NCBI RefSeq assembly: GCF_001467695.1
Contig: NZ_LNYE01000029.1
Coordinates: forward strand, 510,759 to 574,758
Direction: 5' to 3'
From: Legionella gratiana
GTDB taxonomy: Bacteria > Pseudomonadota > Gammaproteobacteria > Legionellales > Legionellaceae
DNA length: 64,000 bases
Positions 26,471 through 36,104 of the stretch are shown one piece after another. The notes beneath the pieces were generated by a model that searched no databases, was not told the origin of the DNA, and was given only the letters and a program-made list of their open reading frames with translations. The position numbers and the translations under genes were made by a program. How positions within the stretch are numbered: position 1 is the first letter of the stretch; each line of letters opens with the position of its first letter.

Positions 26471-26499
26471 ACAATATTATGCTAGCTAATTGAAGTCAA
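26471..26499 (-). promoter_or_regulatory. Promoter of the peptide operon
   Basis: On the minus strand TTGACT (26494-26499) and TATTGT (26471-26476) are 17 bases apart, pointing at the peptide start at 26417. An alternative -10, TAATAT, overlaps at slightly shorter spacing. Confidence 0.5.
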
Positions 26500-26725
26500 G
26501 TACGGTGCTTTTGTATAGTTAACGAGTCGAATGGTGCGATAAATGGTGTTAACAACCTTGATTTAGGGTTAATAGAAATACTAGGACAGGTTGATTTTTG
26601 TTGCGTAGCCTGCTTTGAAGTAATAGTGAGGTAGGGGAGAATCTCAGGTTCTCTATCTTATCACTCTAGCAGGTACTGTGATGGAGCCGGTGTATAAGTC
26701 TGATACTTGTCTGGATAGAAATGTT

Positions 26726-27013
26726 CTAAAAATCATCATAAACTTCTTTTCGATGTTTTATTGCAATAATAACGACGGTATTTGTTTCTGCTTCGATGCG
26801 GTAAACAATCCTATAATCACTAACTCGCAAACGTCTATGTCCTTTAAGGCTATATCGCAGTGGCTTACCGAAACCGATAGGATCAGCCATCAAACGCTCT
26901 TCGATGGCTTTTTTTATGAGCTTTTTGGCTGAAGTTGACAAACTAGGCATGTCGTTTTTAACAACATCTTCTATATATTCAATTTGATACAGTTTACTTC
27001 CAGGCGTCATCAT
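26726..27013 (-). CDS. RelE/ParE-family toxin
   Basis: 95 residues. The fold is typical: IEDVVKNDMPSLSTSAKKLI for the first helices, the basic strand region KPLRYSLKGHRRLRVSDYRI, and the closing VYRIEAETNTVVIIAIKHRK. RelE toxins cleave mRNA in the ribosome; ParE toxins block gyrase. Arg and Tyr in RLRVSDYRIVYRI fit the RelE side. ATG 27013 overlaps the antitoxin gene by 20 bases, so translation is coupled. Probably an addiction module that stabilises the island. Confidence 0.88.
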   Translation of the reverse strand: MMTPGSKLYQIEYIEDVVKNDMPSLSTSAKKLIKKAIEERLMADPIGFGKPLRYSLKGHRRLRVSDYRIVYRIEAETNTVVIIAIKHRKEVYDDF

Positions 27014-27215
27014 GCTTCACTCTTTTTACTGTAGCATGATCACGAAATTCAGCAATGGCAGACAATACTTTATCTTCACGTCTTTCCAATGCCTCCATGA
27101 TAAGTTCTTTAGCCAAGCCTGAAATCGATTTATGTTCTAGCTCTGCAAGGTAGGCAAGTAACCCTGCTGTTGATTCCTCAAAAGTAATATTTATTCTTGG
27201 ATTTTTAGTAGGCAT
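26994..27215 (-). CDS. RHH-type antitoxin
   Basis: 73 residues from ATG 27215, which has TTAGGAGC 6 bases upstream; a longer upstream frame lacks a good ribosome site. The N terminus NPRINITFEESTAGLLAYLA is a ribbon-helix-helix DNA-binding domain, followed by SGLAKELIMEALERRED and an acidic-basic tail ending KHDDAWK that would wrap the toxin. It is the first gene of the toxin-antitoxin operon and should autorepress it. The stop overlaps the toxin start. Confidence 0.85.
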   Translation of the reverse strand: MPTKNPRINITFEESTAGLLAYLAELEHKSISGLAKELIMEALERREDKVLSAIAEFRDHATVKRVKHDDAWK

Positions 27216-27434
27216 GATATTGCTCCTAAATTGGTGCCTAATATAAGTGTAACACTTTTGCATCACCTGTCAAATAGTAATACTAATAGAAACATTTGAT
27301 TGAGTTACATATCATTCTATATAACTCGGGATAAATTTTTTAATCGAGAATCTACCACTATTTATTATGGAAATTGCTATCAAACTTCCTTCAACGTTAA
27401 GTTTTTTCTTTTATTACCTAACTCAAATTTTTTA

Positions 27435-30400
27435 TTAGTATTTTTTTCGTTGCCACAAAAGATAAACCACTGGAATAACAATCAGAGTGAGTATGGTGGC
27501 ACTAGCCATCCCGCCAACCATCGGTGCAGCAATACGTCGCATCACTTCAGAGCCCGTGCCGCTTAATAGCATAATCGGCAATAAACCTCCAATAATGGCA
27601 GTCACTGTCATGATTTTGGGCCGTAGGCGCAGGAGTGCTCCTTCGACTACGGCGGTATACACATTATCTTTGGTAAGAGCACGCTGCTCTTGCTTCGCTT
27701 GCCGCTGTTGCTTTTCCAAGGCTTGATTAAGAAATACCAGCATGATGACCCCTGTTTCAGCGGCAACGCCCGCCAAAGCAATAAAGCCAACTCCTACGGC
27801 AACGGATAAATGATATCCCAATAAATAAAGTAGCCAAATGCCGCCGATTAATGCCAAGGGCAGGGTTGCTAAAATAATGATGACTTCACCTAAGCGACGA
27901 AAATTAAGATACAATAGAAAGGCAATAATAGCTATTGTTAAAGGAACAACAAGGGATAAACGCTCTTTGGCACGCTCTAGGTATTCATATTGCCCGGACC
28001 ATGCCAACGAATAACCTGCGGGTAATTTTACCTGTTGCCTAATAATATTCTGAGCTTCTTTCACATAAGAACCTAAATCGCGTCCTGCAATATCCACATA
28101 AACCCAACCATTGAGTCTGGCGTTCTCACTGCGAATCATATCAGGTCCTTCGGTAATCGTAACGGTGGCCACTTCACTTAAAGGAATAGTGGCTCCTGTT
28201 GGAGTGACAATAGGTAGTGAACGTAAGTTTTCCAAAGAATCGCGAATCTCACGAGGATAACGCAAGTTAACCGGATAACGTTCCCGCCCTTCAATCGTTT
28301 GTGTCACATTCATTCCACCCACGGCTGTTTCAACAATTTGCTGAATGTCTTCAATATTTAACCCATAACGTGCCGCTTTGACGCGGTTGATATCTACTGT
28401 CACATAACGGCTACTAGCTACTCGTTCAGCAAAAACAGACGTTGTGCCCGGTACTTTCTTCAATACAGTTTCAATTTGTTGACCAATAGATTGAATGGTT
28501 TTTAAATCAGGTCCTGCAACTTTAATCCCTACTGGCGTTTTAATCCCAGTTGCTAACATGTCAATGCGAGTTTTAATGGGCATCACCCACGCGTTGGAAA
28601 GCCCTGGCAACTTGAGACCTGACTCCAGTTCATCACGCAATTTATTCATAGTCATTCCGGGACGCCATTCATTTTTAGGTTTGAATTGGATGGTGGTTTC
28701 TATCATCGATAAGGGAGCCGGGTCCGTTGCTGTTTCAGCACGCCCAATCTTACCAAATACTGTTTTAACCTCAGGGACAGTTGCAATCAATTTATCAGTT
28801 TGTTGTAAAAGTTGCTGTGCTTTACCTGCCGAAATGCCTGGAAAAGTGGTTGGCATGTAGAGTAAGTCCCCCTCATCCAGTTCTGGCATAAATTCACCAC
28901 CAAGATAAGAGACAGGCCAAAATCCAATAAGCATGATGAAGGCTGTGATTGTTAATGTTGTTTTGGGTGTTTTCAAACTCGCTTGTAGAATCGGTCGATA
29001 AACAGCCATTAAGGCACGATTGATTGGATTTTCTTGCTCCGCCTTTATTTTGCCACGGATAAGATAACCCATTAACACGGGTACTAAGGTAATTGAAAGT
29101 GCTGCAGCAGCTGCCATCGCATAGGTTTTGGTATATGCAAGCGGTGCAAACAACCGTCCTTCTTGAGCTTGTAAGGTAAAAACCGGTAAGAAACTCACGG
29201 TAATGATAAGTAAAGAGAAAAATAAAGGTGGCCCCACTTCAAGAGCTGCTTGTTGCATCATTGGCCAGCGATTTTCTGAAGTAATGGCATTATGCTCTAT
29301 GTGCTTGTGGGCATTTTCAATCATGACAATGGCCGCATCCACCATGGCGCCAATGGCAATAGCAATACCCCCTAAGGACATAATATTGGCATTAATCCCT
29401 TGCACATGCATGATTATCAATGCGAGCAAAATAGCAATAGGTAAGCTAATCACAATGATTAATGAAGAGCGAAAATGGAATAAAAAAACCACACAAATTA
29501 GAGAAACAACAATAAATTCTTCAATTAACTTATCCCTTAAAGTATTAATCGCTCGTTGGATTAAACTTGAGCGATCATAGGTAGTAATGATTTCCACGCC
29601 TTTAGGAAGACTTGCTTGCAATTGATTGAGTTTTGCTCTGACACTGGCAATGGTTTGCATGGCATTTTGGCCTGAGCGCATGACAATAATGCCCCCCACT
29701 ACTTCCCCTTCGCCATTTAATTCGGTCATACCGCGTCGTATTTGTGGACCTAGTTGTATATGAGCGATTTCTTTTAGCAAAATGGGTATGCCATTTTTAC
29801 CTAAACCTACTGGAATTTGCTCAATGTCCTGAATGGATTGCAAATAGCCTTTGGCTCTTATCATGTATTCTGCTTCGCCCATTTCAATGGTGGCGCCTCC
29901 TGCTTCACGATTACCTCGCTGCACCGCTTGCTTGACCTGGTCGAGAGTCAAACCGTAGGCGCGTAATCGGTTGGGATCTAAAGTAATTTGATATTGCTTC
30001 ACCATGCCACCTGCGGTAGCTACTTCAGCAACACCAGGTACTTTTTGTAATTCAAATTTGAGAACCCAGTTTTGTAAACTGGTGAGTTGCGACAAATCAT
30101 GTTGGCCTGTGCGATCAACAAGCGCGTATTCATAGACCCATCCAACACCTGTTGCATCAGGCCCTAAAGCTACTTTTGCCCCAGGTGGTAATTGATTGGC
30201 AATTTGGCTTAAGTATTCCAGAACCCGGGAACGTGCCCAATACAGATCAACGCCATCTTTAAAAATGATATACACATAAGATACTCCAAAACCTGACTCA
30301 CCTCTTACTGTAACAGCACCGGGTACTGCTAACATGGCGGTGGTTAAGGGATAAGTCACCTGATCTTCAACCACTTGTGGTGCTTGTCCGGGAAATTCTG

Positions 30401-30551
30401 TTTTAATAATCACTTGGACATCCGATAAATCGGGAATGGCATCAACAACGGTGTTATTGATGGTGTAGAGGCCTCCTACTATCATCATTACAGTGACGAG
30501 TATCACTAGAAAACGGTTGTTAATTGACCAACGAATGATGCTTGCAATCAT
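27435..30551 (-). CDS. cusA: HME-RND efflux pump, Cus-type (Cu/Ag)
   Basis: 1038 residues. TM4 is GGIAIAIGAMVDAAIVMIEN, the clearest CusA signature in the window. The methionine ligand set of CusA is matched by GDLLYMPTTFPGIS, APLSMIETTIQ and RIDMLATGIKTPVG. Twelve spans; the N terminus MIASIIRWSINNRFLVILVT is the standard first span. It overlaps the adaptor gene upstream by 4 bases and ends the cusCBA-like operon, followed by an AT-rich gap and the toxin-antitoxin pair. Predicted to pump Cu+ or Ag+ from periplasm to outside. Confidence 0.93.
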   Translation of the reverse strand: MIASIIRWSINNRFLVILVTVMMIVGGLYTINNTVVDAIPDLSDVQVIIKTEFPGQAPQVVEDQVTYPLTTAMLAVPGAVTVRGESGFGVSYVYIIFKDGVDLYWARSRVLEYLSQIANQLPPGAKVALGPDATGVGWVYEYALVDRTGQHDLSQLTSLQNWVLKFELQKVPGVAEVATAGGMVKQYQITLDPNRLRAYGLTLDQVKQAVQRGNREAGGATIEMGEAEYMIRAKGYLQSIQDIEQIPVGLGKNGIPILLKEIAHIQLGPQIRRGMTELNGEGEVVGGIIVMRSGQNAMQTIASVRAKLNQLQASLPKGVEIITTYDRSSLIQRAINTLRDKLIEEFIVVSLICVVFLFHFRSSLIIVISLPIAILLALIIMHVQGINANIMSLGGIAIAIGAMVDAAIVMIENAHKHIEHNAITSENRWPMMQQAALEVGPPLFFSLLIITVSFLPVFTLQAQEGRLFAPLAYTKTYAMAAAAALSITLVPVLMGYLIRGKIKAEQENPINRALMAVYRPILQASLKTPKTTLTITAFIMLIGFWPVSYLGGEFMPELDEGDLLYMPTTFPGISAGKAQQLLQQTDKLIATVPEVKTVFGKIGRAETATDPAPLSMIETTIQFKPKNEWRPGMTMNKLRDELESGLKLPGLSNAWVMPIKTRIDMLATGIKTPVGIKVAGPDLKTIQSIGQQIETVLKKVPGTTSVFAERVASSRYVTVDINRVKAARYGLNIEDIQQIVETAVGGMNVTQTIEGRERYPVNLRYPREIRDSLENLRSLPIVTPTGATIPLSEVATVTITEGPDMIRSENARLNGWVYVDIAGRDLGSYVKEAQNIIRQQVKLPAGYSLAWSGQYEYLERAKERLSLVVPLTIAIIAFLLYLNFRRLGEVIIILATLPLALIGGIWLLYLLGYHLSVAVGVGFIALAGVAAETGVIMLVFLNQALEKQQRQAKQEQRALTKDNVYTAVVEGALLRLRPKIMTVTAIIGGLLPIMLLSGTGSEVMRRIAAPMVGGMASATILTLIVIPVVYLLWQRKKY

Positions 30552-31816
30552 GGTTTTTGTCCTTTGGGGTTCGTGGATTTCATCCCTGAGGATTTGGCTT
30601 TTTCATTTTCTTCAGGTGTTTCCAAGCGCTCCAAACCCGCTTTTAAATTCGACTCGGAATCAAGCAGAAATTGTCCGGAAACAACGACGTTTTCTCCTAC
30701 CTTAAGGCCCGAAAGAATTTCGACTCGATCACCCGATTCCATACCTGCTTTGACTTGGCGAACTTGAAAACGTCCCTTGCCTAAGGCCACTATCACTCGA
30801 TCACCTTGTGGACTTCGAATCAAAGCCTCAAGAGGAATACTCAGTACATTGGATTTCGGATTGACCAGGATAGAAATGCTGGCATACATATTAGGTTTTA
30901 ATTGATTATCGGGATTATCAAAACGAAATCTTACTTTGACGGTGCGAGTCATGGGCTCTAATCGAGGGTAAATGTATTCTACCCTACCTTTCCATTGTTT
31001 TTGTGGGAACGCTGATATTCGAGCTTCGGCTTGGTCACCTATCTTGACCCAATTGGCTTGTTCTTCAAAAATTTGGGCAATCATCCAAACGTTGGCAAGA
31101 TCAACTAAACTCATTATTTCCACATCCGGTGTAACTCGCATACCTTCCCGAATATTAAGAGCGGCAACAATGCCATCTTGTGGAGCATAAACAGCTACTA
31201 ATTGATTCGATTGATGATTTTTTTTGATGTCTTCAATTTGTTGTTCAGAGATGTGTAAGGCTTGTAATCGTTTATAAGACGCTGTAATTAAGGATTGATT
31301 ATTGCCTTCTAAGGCGATTAGATATTCTTCTTGGGCAGTTACTAATTGGGGTGAGTAATATTGCAACAGCAATTGGCCTTTTTTAACAGAATCACCTACT
31401 GCCTTGACCACCAGATTTTTCACCCAGCCATCAGCATAAGTATGAATATGACTGATTTGATTTTCATTAGGCTCTACAAACCCCACTGTGTCTATATGTC
31501 TTGCTAATGTTGTTTGTATCACTGGAACGGTACGTACACCAAGATTATTGACTACAGATGGTGAGATTTGAACTGTTGCTTTTTCACCTTTTTCTTGGTT
31601 GTCGTCTGGATAGACCGGAACAAGTTCCATGCCCATGCGCGATTTTCCGGGTCCTGGGTAATGAATCATTGGCTCCATGGGATCAATCCAATAGAGTGGT
31701 TTTTTGTTGGTTGCCTCTTGTGAAGCTTTTCCAGTAATGATGTTAGTTGTCCAACGCCCCAGGAACACTCCCAAAATAATGGAGATTACGATTATGAGTA
31801 CTAATTTCTTGTTCAT
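30548..31816 (-). CDS. cusB: Membrane fusion protein with metal-binding N terminus (CusB)
   Basis: 422 residues. After the N-terminal anchor there is a heavy-metal-binding-like segment with PMEPMIHYPGPGKSRMGM and ELVPVYP, a variant of the CPMHP...PGKSPMGM domain of CusB adaptors in which the Cys is replaced but the methionines are kept. Lipoyl halves, a helical hairpin (QLVTAQEEYLIALEGNNQSL) and barrel domains follow (LKPNMYASISILV, GLKVGENVVVSGQFLLDSES). It overlaps both neighbours by 4 bases. Links CusA to the outer-membrane channel and probably hands over Cu+. Confidence 0.92.
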   Translation of the reverse strand: MNKKLVLIIVISIILGVFLGRWTTNIITGKASQEATNKKPLYWIDPMEPMIHYPGPGKSRMGMELVPVYPDDNQEKGEKATVQISPSVVNNLGVRTVPVIQTTLARHIDTVGFVEPNENQISHIHTYADGWVKNLVVKAVGDSVKKGQLLLQYYSPQLVTAQEEYLIALEGNNQSLITASYKRLQALHISEQQIEDIKKNHQSNQLVAVYAPQDGIVAALNIREGMRVTPDVEIMSLVDLANVWMIAQIFEEQANWVKIGDQAEARISAFPQKQWKGRVEYIYPRLEPMTRTVKVRFRFDNPDNQLKPNMYASISILVNPKSNVLSIPLEALIRSPQGDRVIVALGKGRFQVRQVKAGMESGDRVEILSGLKVGENVVVSGQFLLDSESNLKAGLERLETPEENEKAKSSGMKSTNPKGQKP

Positions 31817-33084
31817 AGGGCAACTCCTTCTAAATACAGTAGTGTTGCACGGGATTTCAGGCGCTCAACTTGTATCTGTACTTGTTCCAGTTGAATGGTT
31901 AATTGGCTGCTGTAGGCGCGTAGCACGGTGGTTAATTCAGTGGTTGCACTTTGATAAGCCAATAAAGCCGCTTTGGCATTTTGTTTTGCTTCAGGAAGCA
32001 ATTGCTTTTCATAGATGACCTCACGTTCTGAAAGACGCTGCCATGTCGCATATTGCGCACTGAGTGCCTGAAGCAAATCTCGATAATGTGTTTGTCTTTC
32101 AAAGTGGCTCGCATTGAGTCGGTTGTAACTGGCATTTAATTGCTTATCTTGTCGATTAGCAGTAAAAACAGGCAGATCCATTGTAACTTGAGCGGTCAAC
32201 ATATCCGAGCGAGGCATCCTGTCTGGCATGACTCCTTGCCTGAAGCCATAACTCACACCAAGTAACCAACCTGGTTTATATTGTTCTTTGGCATACGCGA
32301 CCTCATAGCGGGAGGCTTTCACATTGGAGGCATCGGCTTGTAACAAAGGATGCTTTGGTAATCGGGCTTTTAACTGATTCAATGGTGGTGGCCGAGACCA
32401 CGCAGGCATTGAAAGAGCTAATGGGCGATTGACAGGATTAATCCCAATCCATCGACCTAGTTGTGCGCGTAAAATATCAAGTTGCTGCTGAATTTGAATG
32501 GCCTGATCATTGAGTCGTGATAATTCCAATTCCACTTGAATCACATCGGATTGATTAATTTTACCGTTACTGTATTGAGATTGCGTGACCTTCAGTAAAT
32601 CCTTATATAACAACCGATTGGCGTGAAGAACCTGCAAGGCTTTCGTCCAATAATACAGATCTAACCAAGTTTCTCGTACGTTACGTAACAAGGTGATGAC
32701 TTGATCAAAGGCTTTTTTAAGCTCTACTTTCGCTAACGCTTGTGTTTGTTGGGATTTCATCTTTAAAGAGTGACCCCGTGGAAATTGCTGTTGCAAACCG
32801 ACCTCTACCATGGTCATCATGTCTTGGGTAAAACTGAAGGTATCGGTAGGGACATTAATCGTACCTGCCAGTAATTGTGGGTCGGATAATTGGCCAACGG
32901 CGACGGCTTGCTGTTGTAACGCTCGACTGTTTGCTTGTAAACGTTTTAATTCAGGGGAGGTGGCAAGCGCTAAATGTTCTGCTTCGGTTAACGTCAGGGG
33001 TGTATTGGCAATTGCAAAGGCTAGCCCTCCCCAACATAGGCAAATCATGGTCATGATTCCTTGAAGAAAACAGGTTGTTTTCAT
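31813..33084 (-). CDS. cusC: TolC-family outer-membrane efflux factor (CusC)
   Basis: 423 residues with a signal peptide ending GLAFA. The repeats begin LTLTEAEHLALATSPELKRL and LPKHPLLQADASNVKASRYE, and the second includes the usual VTMDLPVFTANRQDKQL motif. It is first in the minus-strand operon and overlaps the adaptor gene by 4 bases. No lipobox is present, so it is anchored as a barrel only. Upstream is a 428-bp AT-rich gap that must hold the operon promoter. Confidence 0.9.
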   Translation of the reverse strand: MKTTCFLQGIMTMICLCWGGLAFAIANTPLTLTEAEHLALATSPELKRLQANSRALQQQAVAVGQLSDPQLLAGTINVPTDTFSFTQDMMTMVEVGLQQQFPRGHSLKMKSQQTQALAKVELKKAFDQVITLLRNVRETWLDLYYWTKALQVLHANRLLYKDLLKVTQSQYSNGKINQSDVIQVELELSRLNDQAIQIQQQLDILRAQLGRWIGINPVNRPLALSMPAWSRPPPLNQLKARLPKHPLLQADASNVKASRYEVAYAKEQYKPGWLLGVSYGFRQGVMPDRMPRSDMLTAQVTMDLPVFTANRQDKQLNASYNRLNASHFERQTHYRDLLQALSAQYATWQRLSEREVIYEKQLLPEAKQNAKAALLAYQSATTELTTVLRAYSSQLTIQLEQVQIQVERLKSRATLLYLEGVAL

Positions 33085-33512
33085 ACGATAACCTTTAAAA
33101 AATTAATGGAACTAAAGTTTGGTTCATCCAATGTCCATTTCGCATACTTAAGAATGAGAGACATCACAGTGCTTATCGATTGCGCTTGTTTGACTAATGA
33201 ATCGGATAATCTAACCTATTGATTTATAGGATGCTCTTCTACCATTTTATATAAATATTAAATAGTATATTGTCGTAAATCCTTACTTATCACAATTTTT
33301 TATTGAGTTTTTTAATTTATTTTGTCGAGAAAGGGCAACCCGTACAATAAAAAATCAGCGGCAAACCCCTTGTGTTAGCTGTGAGAGAATTGGGTTTATT
33401 TATATTGCAAATAAAAAAGCAACAAGCAACATTTTTGGTTCTCATTTTCATTGGATAAAATTGGATTTTGTCCTATGTTGAGTGCAAACGGGCCAGGTAA
33501 AATGTTTATAAA
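33085..33512. other. AT-rich intergenic region upstream of the cus operon
   Basis: 428 bases between the minus-strand cusC start and the end of another minus-strand gene. I see very AT-rich stretches, but no dyad strong enough to name an operator and no gene with a convincing ribosome site. Two tiny frames (9 and 13 codons) are not supportable. Confidence 0.5.
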
Positions 33513-33824
33513 TTAATTTGGTTTTAAATCCAAAGTAATGACATCGTCTGCTTTCCCACTTTTGGGGATGATAGTCACTGTGCCTTTTGTAAAAGAGCCA
33601 ACCTGGTAGCTTTCTTCTTCTAGGGTCACGGGGTTTCCTTTTTGATCCCGTGCGGAGGATAAATCCGCAACTTGTGCTAACTCTTCAAGACTAATCGAGG
33701 AGCCGCGATACAGGTGTTTCGTTTGGTTTGTAGTGTCAGTGGCTTCAGTGGTTCCATGACCCAAGGTCACAAAGGATATGGCGAGCATGGTTAATAAATA
33801 CAATAGAAAATTGATTTTTTTCAT
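33513..33824 (-). CDS. Small secreted protein, unknown
   Basis: 103 residues from ATG 33824, which has TTAGGA 8 bases upstream; a longer frame to 33857 lacks such a site. A signal peptide (NFLLYLLTMLAISFVTLGHG) precedes a small mature domain: SISLEELAQVADLSSARDQK, then a beta-rich end GTVTIIPKSGKADDVITLD. No cysteines. No family recognised. It is a single gene divergent from the DUF3141 gene at 34061. Probably periplasmic. Confidence 0.65.
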   Translation of the reverse strand: MKKINFLLYLLTMLAISFVTLGHGTTEATDTTNQTKHLYRGSSISLEELAQVADLSSARDQKGNPVTLEEESYQVGSFTKGTVTIIPKSGKADDVITLDLKPN

Positions 33825-34060
33825 GAGATTCATCCTAATCAAATGAGGTATTACCATAATAGATTATCTACGGCGCAACAACAAACGGTTACGACTGGAT
33901 TATTTGTTATTTAATCTCCCTTAATCACTTCCTTGAGCAGTCGTTGACTTTAATAGGTCTTGTCCATATCAGTCATCCAATGGAGAGAAAATTTTTGTAA
34001 AAATCTTATCCCTAGTCCACAATAGATAAAGAGGTGGGTTATTCAGGATGGTGGTGATGC

Positions 34061-35740
34061 ATGGGCAAGGAAAATACCGATTCGCCTTATCAAATGGGGC
34101 ATGATTTTTTTTCTTATCAACTGGATTGTTGGCAGCGTTCTATTTTGTTTTGGAATACTTTGCGTGAACGCGCCAATAATATGATGGAGCACGAACAACA
34201 AGGGTTGCCACCACTGCTTAATTTCAAATATGAATTTGTTTTGGATGGGAAATCATTGGAGCCTAAAACGAATTATGCATTGGTTAAAATTCTTGAAGTC
34301 GGTGATGTGTGCTTTGAAGAATGTTTTGATCCTCATGCTCATCCAGTTATTATTGTGGATCCCAGATCAGGCCATGGGCCAGGGATTGGTGGTTTCAAAC
34401 GGGACTCTGAAGTAGGCATCGCGTTACATAGTGGTCATCCTGTGTATTTTGTTATTTTTTATCCTAATCCGGTGTCTCATCAAACGCTCGCCGATGTCCT
34501 GATGACTTTGCGCCATTTTGTTGAAAAAGTCCAAGCCTGGCATGAAGGCAAAGCCCCCATTCTTTATGGCAATTGTCAAGCCGGTTGGATGCTGGCTTTA
34601 TTGGTCTCTGATTGCGTGGGATCGGTTGGCTTGACGGTCATGAATGGCTCACCAGTTTCTTATTGGTCCAACAGCGAAGAAGAAGCCAATCCCATGCAGT
34701 TATTGGGTGGACTCTTGGGTGGTTCCTGGAGTGCCCGCTTCCTATCGGATTTAAAAGAAGGAATCTTTGATGGGGCCTGGTTGGTCTCTAATTTTGAGTT
34801 ACTCAATCCCACCACGGCCATTTGGGATAAGTATTATGGCTTATTTGATGAAATTGATGGGGAGCGTGAGCGATTTTTGGAGTTTGAACGTTGGTGGAAT
34901 GGTTTTTATCAATTCAGTCAAGAAGAGATAATGGCCACAGTGAATAATCTTTTTATTGGCAATCAACTAGAGCGTGGTGAAATGCGGATTCATAAAGGAT
35001 GTGTTTACGATTTGAAACGCATTCAAAGCCCTCTTGTTCTCTTTGCTTCCCAAGGCGATCAAATTACCCCACCGAGGCAGGCTTTACATTGGATAAGAAC
35101 CATTTATCCTACGACACAAGCCTTGAAGAAGGCCAAACAACGAGTGGTTTATCTGCTTCATCCTTCCGTTGGGCATTTAGGAATCTTTGTGTCGGCTAAG
35201 GTCGTTCGATTGCACCATCGTGCTATTTTAGAGCATAGTGATGCCATTGAGCAATTGCAGCCAGGGCTTTATGAAATGATAATCGTTAACCCAACGGGCG
35301 ATCCCGATTGCAGTAAAGAACAATATCATGTGCGTTTTGAAGCGCGAGAACTTACAGAACTTTGCACAACGAGCTCCACGCAACCGTTTGACAAGGTTCG
35401 TCAAACATCCGAAGCCAATGACTCAATTTATCAAAAAGTTATCCAACCTTCTGTGCAGAGCTTAAGTAACCCTTTTTTATCCTGGTGGCTTGAGAAAACG
35501 CATCCCATGCGCCTAAGTCGCTATGTGTTTTCTGAAAAAGTGAATCCACTGATGAAAGCAATCGAACTATTAAGCCCACCCATTCAAGCCAATCGCCGCA
35601 TGGCTACACAGAGCAATTGCTTTAAAAAAATAGAGCATGGTGTTGCGCAGATGATGAGGGATTCGTTGGAATCCTCCCGAATCATGCGTAATGAGGTGAT
35701 GACCAATTGGTTTGAAGCCCTTTATAAGGATCCCGATTAA
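34061..35740 (+). CDS. DUF3141 protein, PhaC-like alpha/beta hydrolase
   Basis: 559 residues without signal peptide. The N-terminal half is an alpha/beta-hydrolase core of the poly-hydroxyalkanoate-synthase kind: PVIIVDPRSGHGPGIGGF, then the nucleophile elbow LYGNCQAGWMLAL (GNCQAG at 170-175, Cys172 as in PhaC), and later SPLVLFASQGDQITPP and the His of LLHPSVGHLGIFVS. These give a Cys-Asp-His set. DUF3141 genes often travel with N-ATPase and AMP-phosphorylase clusters, as here, which points to a stress or anaerobic metabolic role. True substrate unknown. Confidence 0.8.
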   Translation: MGKENTDSPYQMGHDFFSYQLDCWQRSILFWNTLRERANNMMEHEQQGLPPLLNFKYEFVLDGKSLEPKTNYALVKILEVGDVCFEECFDPHAHPVIIVDPRSGHGPGIGGFKRDSEVGIALHSGHPVYFVIFYPNPVSHQTLADVLMTLRHFVEKVQAWHEGKAPILYGNCQAGWMLALLVSDCVGSVGLTVMNGSPVSYWSNSEEEANPMQLLGGLLGGSWSARFLSDLKEGIFDGAWLVSNFELLNPTTAIWDKYYGLFDEIDGERERFLEFERWWNGFYQFSQEEIMATVNNLFIGNQLERGEMRIHKGCVYDLKRIQSPLVLFASQGDQITPPRQALHWIRTIYPTTQALKKAKQRVVYLLHPSVGHLGIFVSAKVVRLHHRAILEHSDAIEQLQPGLYEMIIVNPTGDPDCSKEQYHVRFEARELTELCTTSSTQPFDKVRQTSEANDSIYQKVIQPSVQSLSNPFLSWWLEKTHPMRLSRYVFSEKVNPLMKAIELLSPPIQANRRMATQSNCFKKIEHGVAQMMRDSLESSRIMRNEVMTNWFEALYKDPD

Positions 35741-35752
35741 CAGGCGAGGACG

Positions 35753-35908
35753 TTAATTCATAGAGCGTATGGCATCAAACTCCTCGTCAAGGTCCATTTC
35801 ATTTTCTAAGTCCCTGGCTTCATGAACCTCTTTCTCATCAAAAAGAGATTTAGTTTCTCTAATTTTTTCTTCGTGGTCATTCTCTGCAAAACAATCCTTA
35901 GCGTTCAT
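35753..35908 (-). CDS. Small acidic protein, unknown
   Basis: 51 residues from ATG 35908 with GAAGGA 7 bases upstream. About a third of the residues are Asp or Glu (for example NEMDLDEEFDAIRSMN at the C terminus), there is no signal peptide, and a single Cys lies near the start. It is convergent with the DUF3141 gene, 12 bases apart. Could be a small regulator or anti-factor; there is nothing to name it by. Confidence 0.5.
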   Translation of the reverse strand: MNAKDCFAENDHEEKIRETKSLFDEKEVHEARDLENEMDLDEEFDAIRSMN

Positions 35909-36104
35909 AACAATTCCTTCAAGATTATTGTTCTTGTTCTTGCCAACGACTAAAAACAACCCGGTTTATTGTTGCTATTTTTATCTCTGGCATTTAGCAT
36001 AACGGATAACAATTCAATTGACAAAAATACTAAATAAGAAATAAAAAGGGGGTAACTGAATAGCCATTTGGCTATTTTTTTATAAGAAGAAACGAGGGAA
36101 TAGG

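Noticed and set aside
27300-27566. Plus-strand frame downstream of the antitoxin
   Set aside because: Overlaps the C terminus of CusA on the other strand and is otherwise AT-rich noise.
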